NCBI GenBank assembly: GCA_949130495.1
Contig: OX422209.1
Span: forward strand, 696,801,757 to 696,865,756
DNA from: Sambucus nigra
Lineage: Eukaryota; Streptophyta; Magnoliopsida; Dipsacales; Adoxaceae
Length of the DNA: 64,000 nt
Direction: 5' to 3'
Under the pieces are notes generated by a model. The model ran no database searches. It was not told the origin of the DNA and worked only from the letters and a program-made list of their open reading frames with translations. Numbering within the stretch: the first letter of the stretch is position 1; every line of letters begins with the position of its first letter. A program made the translations under genes and the position numbers. Below are positions 58,267 through 64,000 of this stretch, one piece after another.

Positions 58267-60899
58267 GAGTAAGAAAATAGAAAAATATACCAAATGTTAA
58301 CTCTCATCTTTCCTTCTCACTTTCGATGTAAACATGTGACCACTCCCTTAAACCTATACCTAATATCCAAAACTCAAAATGGTGAAACAATATATAACCC
58401 ATGCACACCCTCTTACACTTTCCGAAAATGACTCAACCGAAGTTAACTTCCGTCTCTAGATATTCTCGAGCATAAGAATCATTCAAAAAAGAATCTCACA
58501 CGAGACATAAGACCCATTTTCATATGTCTCTTCATTTTTAGGAGTACAACTTAGAGTATTTGAGTATGTAGTTTGCATTTTTTTAGAGAGTTTGAGTGTT
58601 TGTAAAAATATATATTGAGATAAGAACATTGTGATTTTGAGTGATAAAATTTAAAGAGTGTGAGCATGTTATTATTCTGTTCTCTCATATTTGGTGCAAT
58701 ACTCATAGTTTTGGGGTGTATTTTTATAAAAGTTGAAGGTTTTTTTATGTAAAGAGGTTTATGTATTCTCTCTATCACTCTTTAAGGTTTTTATAAGTTC
58801 TTAGATGGAATTAGTTTTATACCATTTGTGTAAATTTACCCACACCGGGGGCTAATGTCCCATTCAAGGAGAGAATGGAGCCTTTGTTGTCTTCTTTATT
58901 TTTATTTTAATACTTAAATTCTATTTTTTATTCTCCTTTAAACATTAATAATAGTCTTTCACAAATAAATTCATGCCTTAAGAAACGGTGAATGATTTTT
59001 AAGAAAAGATTTGAAATTTATTTCATTAATTCTTTGAGAATCAAACCAGAGATGGGCTTTTCTTAGGTTAAATTTTGTTTTTGTTTTTTTAATTTTCAAC
59101 TTTAAAACTTAATTTTAAGGCACAAAAATAATTTTAATGAATGATCCCTAGTATTTTAAGGCACAAAAAGGTTTTCGTCTAATTTTTTAGAGTATTGTTG
59201 AAGTCTAAAATTATTTTTCTAAGAAACTATTGTTATCACATTTATGATGCGAGTCAATTTATTGGTTTAAATCTATTTTAGACTATCTTAAAATTAGAAA
59301 TTACTTAATTAAAATAAAAGAAATTTTGGAGGTAAATTTTCAAGCCTTGTGCTTTTCTCAAAACTAGTTTCCTCACTTTCACTCATTTTATTATTTTTAC
59401 TTGTTTCTTATGTTCCTAGGTGATAATATAAAACCATCCTTTGAAAATCACTTTAAAACCACGAAAATATTATTTCCATTAGTTTTCACGGCATATTCCT
59501 TGCTCCTTAAGTCAAATTAGAACCCTTACTTTCCATTCTACATTTTGCTAGAATTTTTTAGGTAAATTGATGGAATTTTAATTGGGAAGGTTTTACAAAA
59601 ATGACACATTAAAATCCTTCTCGTCAAGCTTTGAAATCCGTTAGTGATTCCATATCTAGGGGATGATCAATCCATTGGTCTACTTGTCACGACACTCCTT
59701 TTAGAGAGCCTTCAGATAGGAACCCTACATCACGTTTTATCAATATATATGAATAATGTTTGCAAAATTGTAACAGAGAGATCCAATTGCATGTTAATAA
59801 AAACATAACGCCTAATCAACATGTACCAAGAACATTTTAAGACCTAGGTACATCTGTTTAGTGTTGAAATAAATCATTACACCCCATATATTTTAAATAA
59901 CTAGGTTGATTAAATCTACTTATTAAAATTTTACATGTCATCTAAATAATTATTTATCATCCTTAACGCATAATAAGAAATAAAGACTTAAGTTGAAATT
60001 ATATAAGGAGCAATATGGGAAAACCTCCAACTTTGATATATGTAAATTAATTATATATATAATTATTTGCCAATACCCAATATATACTAAATATCAAAAT
60101 TTACAAAGTTAAATACAACTGCTAGAGACCTCGCAACACTCAATGTAAATTATAAATACATCTAAAAGGGGGCCTAACGTCTAATATTCAAGGCTTGGTA
60201 GTGAATGCAAATGAAGACCGATGTGTTCAAGTAGAAATACTACATCGGTACACTTGAGCATTTGAAACAATATAAAGAGCCAAGCCCAACGCAACAAGAT
60301 AATTGTTATGCGCTTAATTAGTAAAACTAACAAACATGAGTGTAAATAATAATGTTACAATTATTATGTTTTAAATAAAAATTTTACGATTATTACGTTG
60401 ACCATTATACTCCAACCTTACCGATGTCAAAACCATTAATTGATATTTTCAATAAAATCATCTTTAAACTACTAATGTTTTCCATATAAGAGAGAAATTA
60501 ATAATAGTTGAAATATATATACACCATAAGGAAAAGATATACAAGCATCTATGCTACCTAGATGCGAGCAAAACTCTATATAGTCAGCACATTCCTTTTT
60601 CAACCTTCACGATAAAGTATATTCAAAACTATGATTTCAAACTGAGTTATGAAACATATTATAATAATTAATACTAGGCCTATAGTGTGTAGCCGATTTA
60701 CTAAATTCATAAATCAATATTAAGCCACCCCTTATGAGTTAGTAAGGGAAATAACGTAGAGTTTATCTACTGAAGCTAATTAAACACACCAATTCTGAAT
60801 TATCATATGGAAGTGTATAATCATTAGAGAGTTTATGACTCAAATCCAAAAGTTAAAGCCCAACAACTAACAACCAACAACCAATCCCAATTATCAATG
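58266..60899. other. AT-rich intergenic stretch
   Basis: No gene, RNA or element recognised. A 16-bp direct repeat TTTTAAGGCACAAAAA occurs near 59112 and 59153. Confidence 0.5.
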
Positions 60900-61850
60900 C
60901 ATTCTAATCGTAAAAGATCAAGGGACTAAAATTACCATTCGTACATGGGAGCATTCTAATTAATTTACTTTTAGTATGTTATGGAGAAGAGAGAAAAGAA
61001 CAAAATTTCTTAATAAATAATTAGATATGTCTTTATACTTTTATACGGATTTAAATACCCTTTTAAATTCTCAATTTAAATTCCTAAAAGTCAAATAATA
61101 GATAGTAAAGAAATTACCCTCCAAAATTTGTTGCTCAATTATTGAAAATAATGTCCCAATAGTGTAGGAGAAAACCCCTTTAAAAATAAATTGAAATAAT
61201 ACTCCAAATTTCTCTTTGTAAATCCCCCAAAAGTTATACCAAAAAGATTTCCAAAAATTTGTAGAGTTGTTCTTGAATTAAAGGGTAAAATTCTAGGGTT
61301 AGAATTATATAATTATTGTGAGATTTGGCCAGGTTTTTGGGGTGAAATCGTTGTTTATAATTAGGAGATATTAGGGATTATGTATAGTTTATGTGTAGAG
61401 AAAATGAAGGGAAAGAGGAGTGGAAGGTGTATAAAAATTAAAAATAACCTTTTATATAATAAATTGCCCCTTAACCCATTATCCACCATAGCAATAGAAA
61501 GAACCTGCTACAGAGGCTCACGATAACCTCTACAGCGACTAGGTTTGGCCACTATAGCGACATTCTCTTGGCCTGGTCGTCGATCCCAGTTTACCCCATT
61601 TGTTTTACCTTCCTTTTTTTATTCTTTTCCTTTAATCACCATTAACCTAAACCCTCGTCCAAGTAATGTTTTGATTACTTTATTAACCTTAGTTTTCCCA
61701 CTAATTACGTTAATTAGTTTCCCAAATTAACAATTAAAAATCTTATTTATTTAAACTGTAATTAATAACTTTATTTACTTATACTCACATCATCCTGGCT
61801 TGGGCGTAGGCTTTGTAAATAGTGATAAGAAATGTAATTATCAGTTTATG
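60900..61850 (-). repeat. Possible LTR remnant with TATA box
   Basis: Minus strand has TATATAAAAGG at 61448-61458. Just upstream on that strand (61500-61575) is a cluster of short inverted words: CTACAGAGG with CCTCTACAG, and CACTATAGCGACA. The order resembles the other LTRs here. No partner LTR or pol is visible, so the call is tentative. Confidence 0.3.
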
Positions 61851-62442
61851 AGTATGAAATAATATTATTGGGAATTGGATATCTATAAATTATAATTGGT
61901 ATCAAGAAATTTAAGATTGAATTATCCAATAAGGAAATTGGTTGAATAATAAACGAGATGTCAATACCCACCAAAAACCCAAAGAGTTTCCTAAATCCTA
62001 CTGCGTTTTTGAAAAAATGGTGGGAGGGATCATATAAAGAAAACAAAACCACACGATTAATGAAAATGGAATAAAAATTAAATTATTATTATGTAGATTT
62101 GATGTAGTCTAATACACGTGCTTGATAATGAGAAGTGGAAAGTAAAGATGTGTGCTTATTTAGCTTGTATCCTAAAGGAACAATGGTCAGTATTTCCAAG
62201 TCGATAAAAATGAATTGTTACGATTAAATAAAGACTTTTACAGTAAAGTCATATCAAATATCACATATTTACATATCAACTTGTTTCGAAAATATTGAAA
62301 AATGAAAGGTCTACGAATCTTCTTGCATACCAATACGACATAATATTTTTTTTTGGAGAGTTAGTATATCTATTTTGCTTGAGTTTAAACAATACACGAT
62401 TATATTAAATTATAACTAATTTAATGTCTTTTATTTGAGCGA
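61851..62442. other. Unassigned stretch
   Basis: AT-rich, nothing recognised. Confidence 0.5.
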
Positions 62443-62443
62443 G

Positions 62444-62501
<58 letters not shown>
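62443..62501. repeat. Compound (TC)n(CA)n microsatellite
   Basis: About 13 TC units running into about 16 CA units, the same order as at 57357-57422. Confidence 0.95.
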
Positions 62502-62866
62502 TGCATTTATACTTAAAAAATAAAATTTAAACACCCTACCTTCACATATTAAGTAACAAAATAATGGAAAAAGAAGGGCCAAAAGACAAATCAATGGAAT
62601 AAAGTTTCTTTTATTAAACATTTATGAACTTAAGCGTACAATCGTGTTTCAAATAAAATAATAAGAAAATTACAAAGAACAATGATCACCTTGAATCCTT
62701 TATTTCGCACTAAGTTGGTTTCTTTAACCTTAAACAACTATCAAGGCATCTTCGTTCCACATTAGATTTATTCTCATTATTAAACGAGCTGCAAAAAATG
62801 TTTTATCAGTAAAATAATAGTTTTTGTAAAAATCAACAAGAAAAGTATATAAATAAAGGGACGCGT

Positions 62867-62975
62867 TAAAGGAACCCCCAAAATTTCTCCCAAACACCAT
62901 ACAATGCATAAAAGAATTGTATCATGTTTCAAAAATAGTACTATGGTGTTGTGGAGAATTTTTTTGGTGCCTTTA
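62867..62975. mobile_element. Small hairpin element (candidate MITE), 109 bp
   Basis: Two arms of about 36 bp are imperfect inverted repeats: TAAAGGAACCCCCAAAATTT against TAAAGGCACCAAAAAAATTC read from the other end, both continuing to CACCATA. Both ends are TA, which could be a TA target duplication as in Tc1/mariner-type MITEs. No ORF of its own. Confidence 0.5.
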
Positions 62976-63025
62976 GAATCACCCATAATTAAAAAAAGAC
63001 ATACCTTATTGTTATTTAGCTAATA

Positions 63026-64000
63026 TTAGTTCAACAACCTTATGGGAGAAGGAGGATTTCTGTTGAAAAAGGGAAATGGTGGTAAAGGAAGTAAAGGTGG
63101 TAAAGTAAGTAATGGTGGCCTTTGGGATGGTGGAGGTGGTCTTCGGAATGGTGGTGGGGGTCTTCGAGACGGTGGAGGGGGTCTTCGAGATGGCAGTGGT
63201 GGAGGTCTTCGGGATGGGGGTGGTGGTGGTCTTCGATATAGGGGTGGTGGGGGTCGTCGGGATGGTGGCGGGGGTGGTCTTCGAGACGGAGGTGGGGGCC
63301 TTCGAGATGGTGGTGGAGGTGGTCTTCGGGATGGTGGCGGGGGTGGTCTTCTGAACGGAAGTGGGGGCCTTCGAGATGGTGGTGGGGGTGGTCTTCGGGA
63401 TGGTGGTGGGGGTGGTCTTTGGGATGGTGGTGGTGGAGATATTTGGGATAGTGGTGGTGGTCGTGATGCTGATGGTGGTGGTGGTGGCGGTGGAGATATT
63501 TGGAATGGTGGTGGTGGTGATGCCGATGGTGGTGGTGGTGGTGGTGGTGATATTTGGGATGGTGGTGGCGGTGGAGATGCTGATGGTGGTGGTGGTGATA
63601 TTTGGGATGGTGGTGGCGGTGGAGATATTTGGAATGGTGGTGGTGGTGATGCCGATGGTGGTGATATTTGGGATGGTGGTGGTGGTGGTGATGCTGATGG
63701 TGGTGGTGGTGATATTTGGGATGGTGGTGGCGGTGGAGATATTTGGAATGGTGGTGGTGGTGATGCCGATGGTGGTGGTGGTGATATTTGGGATGGTGGT
63801 GGCGGTGGAGATATTTGGGATGGTGGTGGCAGTGGGGATATTTGGAATGGTGGAAGTGGTGATGCCAATGGTGGTGGTGGTGATATTTGGGATGGTGGTG
63901 GCGGTGGAGATATTTGGGATGATGGTGGTGGTGGTGTTAGTGGTAATGGAGATAGAGGTGATAGGGGATTATAAACGTCAGGAGGTTGTGGTGACAAAGA
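63026..64000 (-). CDS. Proline-rich, extensin-like protein, C-terminal part (runs off the window)
   Basis: The frame is open from the window edge to a stop at 63026-63028, at least 323 codons, with no ATG needed inside. The edge-proximal part is non-repetitive (SPQPPDVYNPLSPLSP). Then come many units of SQISPPPPP and SASPPPP, a second zone of SRRPPPPP units, and a non-repetitive tail ending NPPSPIRLLN. Ser-Pro(3-5) units are typical of hydroxyproline-rich cell-wall proteins. No membrane segment is visible in this part; an N-terminal signal peptide would be outside. The opposite strand (63042-63974) is also open and would give a Gly-rich protein (GGGDIWDGGGG) starting MGEGGFLLKK without a signal peptide. 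Because variation falls in the third base for both frames, codon use alone does not decide; the minus strand is preferred. Confidence 0.45.
   Translation of the reverse strand, partial: SLSPQPPDVYNPLSPLSPLPLTPPPPSSQISPPPPPSQISPPPPLASPLPPFQISPLPPPSQISPPPPPSQISPPPPSASPPPPFQISPPPPPSQISPPPPSASPPPPPSQISPPSASPPPPFQISPPPPPSQISPPPPSASPPPPPSQISPPPPPPPSASPPPPFQISPPPPPPPSASRPPPLSQISPPPPSQRPPPPPSRRPPPPPSRRPPLPFRRPPPPPSRRPPPPPSRRPPPPSRRPPPPPSRRPPPPLYRRPPPPPSRRPPPLPSRRPPPPSRRPPPPFRRPPPPSQRPPLLTLPPLLPLPPFPFFNRNPPSPIRLLN

Noticed and set aside
58112..58300. Frame ending in alternating Ile-Tyr
   Set aside because: Translation of the (CT)n(AT)n microsatellite.
62780..62986. Hydrophobic 68-codon frame on the minus strand
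   Set aside because: Mostly overlaps the hairpin element and AT-rich flank; no homologue or motif recognised.
1..64000. tRNA, rRNA, snRNA or organellar genes
   Set aside because: None recognised on either strand; the tRNA-like matches are retroelement primer-binding sites.

Overview
The window is nuclear DNA of a land plant, probably a eudicot. It is AT-rich and intergenic, and almost all of it is LTR retrotransposons inserted into one another. I see no intact host gene. The only non-transposon coding traces are a broken plant-mobile-domain (PMD) gene at about 5.7-6.8 kb (minus strand) and the end of a proline-rich, extensin-like reading frame that leaves the window at its right edge.

Layout. 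1-1472: LTR-like sequence. 1473-5722: an old, 5'-truncated copy of a non-autonomous Ty3/gypsy-type element (here 'family N'), itself hit by a 399-bp hAT-type MITE. 5723-6770: PMD pseudogene. 8248-8460: a degraded third trace of family N. 9385-39036: one very decayed Ty1/copia element that acts as host for the rest. Its LTRs lie 28 kb apart because two elements inserted into it. The first is a minus-strand, internally deleted SIRE/Maximus-like copia (11206-15788, target duplication ATTAT). The second is a minus-strand Tekay/Del-like chromovirus (19689-36264, target duplication GGTGC) with 2690-bp LTRs. A young family N element (20861-27296, target duplication ATAGG) sits inside the left LTR of that chromovirus. 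39716-48483: a complete but dead SIRE-like copia. 48489-50092: the 3' end of another chromovirus. 50096-56250: a 5'-truncated copia. 56.3-64 kb: mostly unassigned, with microsatellites, a probable LTR remnant, a small hairpin element and the proline-rich frame.

Relative order of insertion: host copia first, then the SIRE-like and chromovirus insertions into it, then family N into the chromovirus LTR. Every recognisable pol is disabled by stops, frameshifts or lost catalytic residues. The family N copy has the most similar LTRs and no pol of its own, so it must have been mobilised by enzymes from another element.

Most interesting signals. (1) Clusters of short palindromes with a TCGA core (GATCGATC, GAATCGATTC, TTCGAA) lie just upstream of the TATA box in LTRs of unrelated copia and gypsy families, and two copies of one family carry different palindromes at the same place. 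(2) A set of small hairpins before the polypurine tract of family N has conserved stems, changing loops and two compensatory base-pair changes across three copies. (3) Family N carries an unrecognised acidic ORF whose conserved C-terminal part lies in the -1 frame in both copies.
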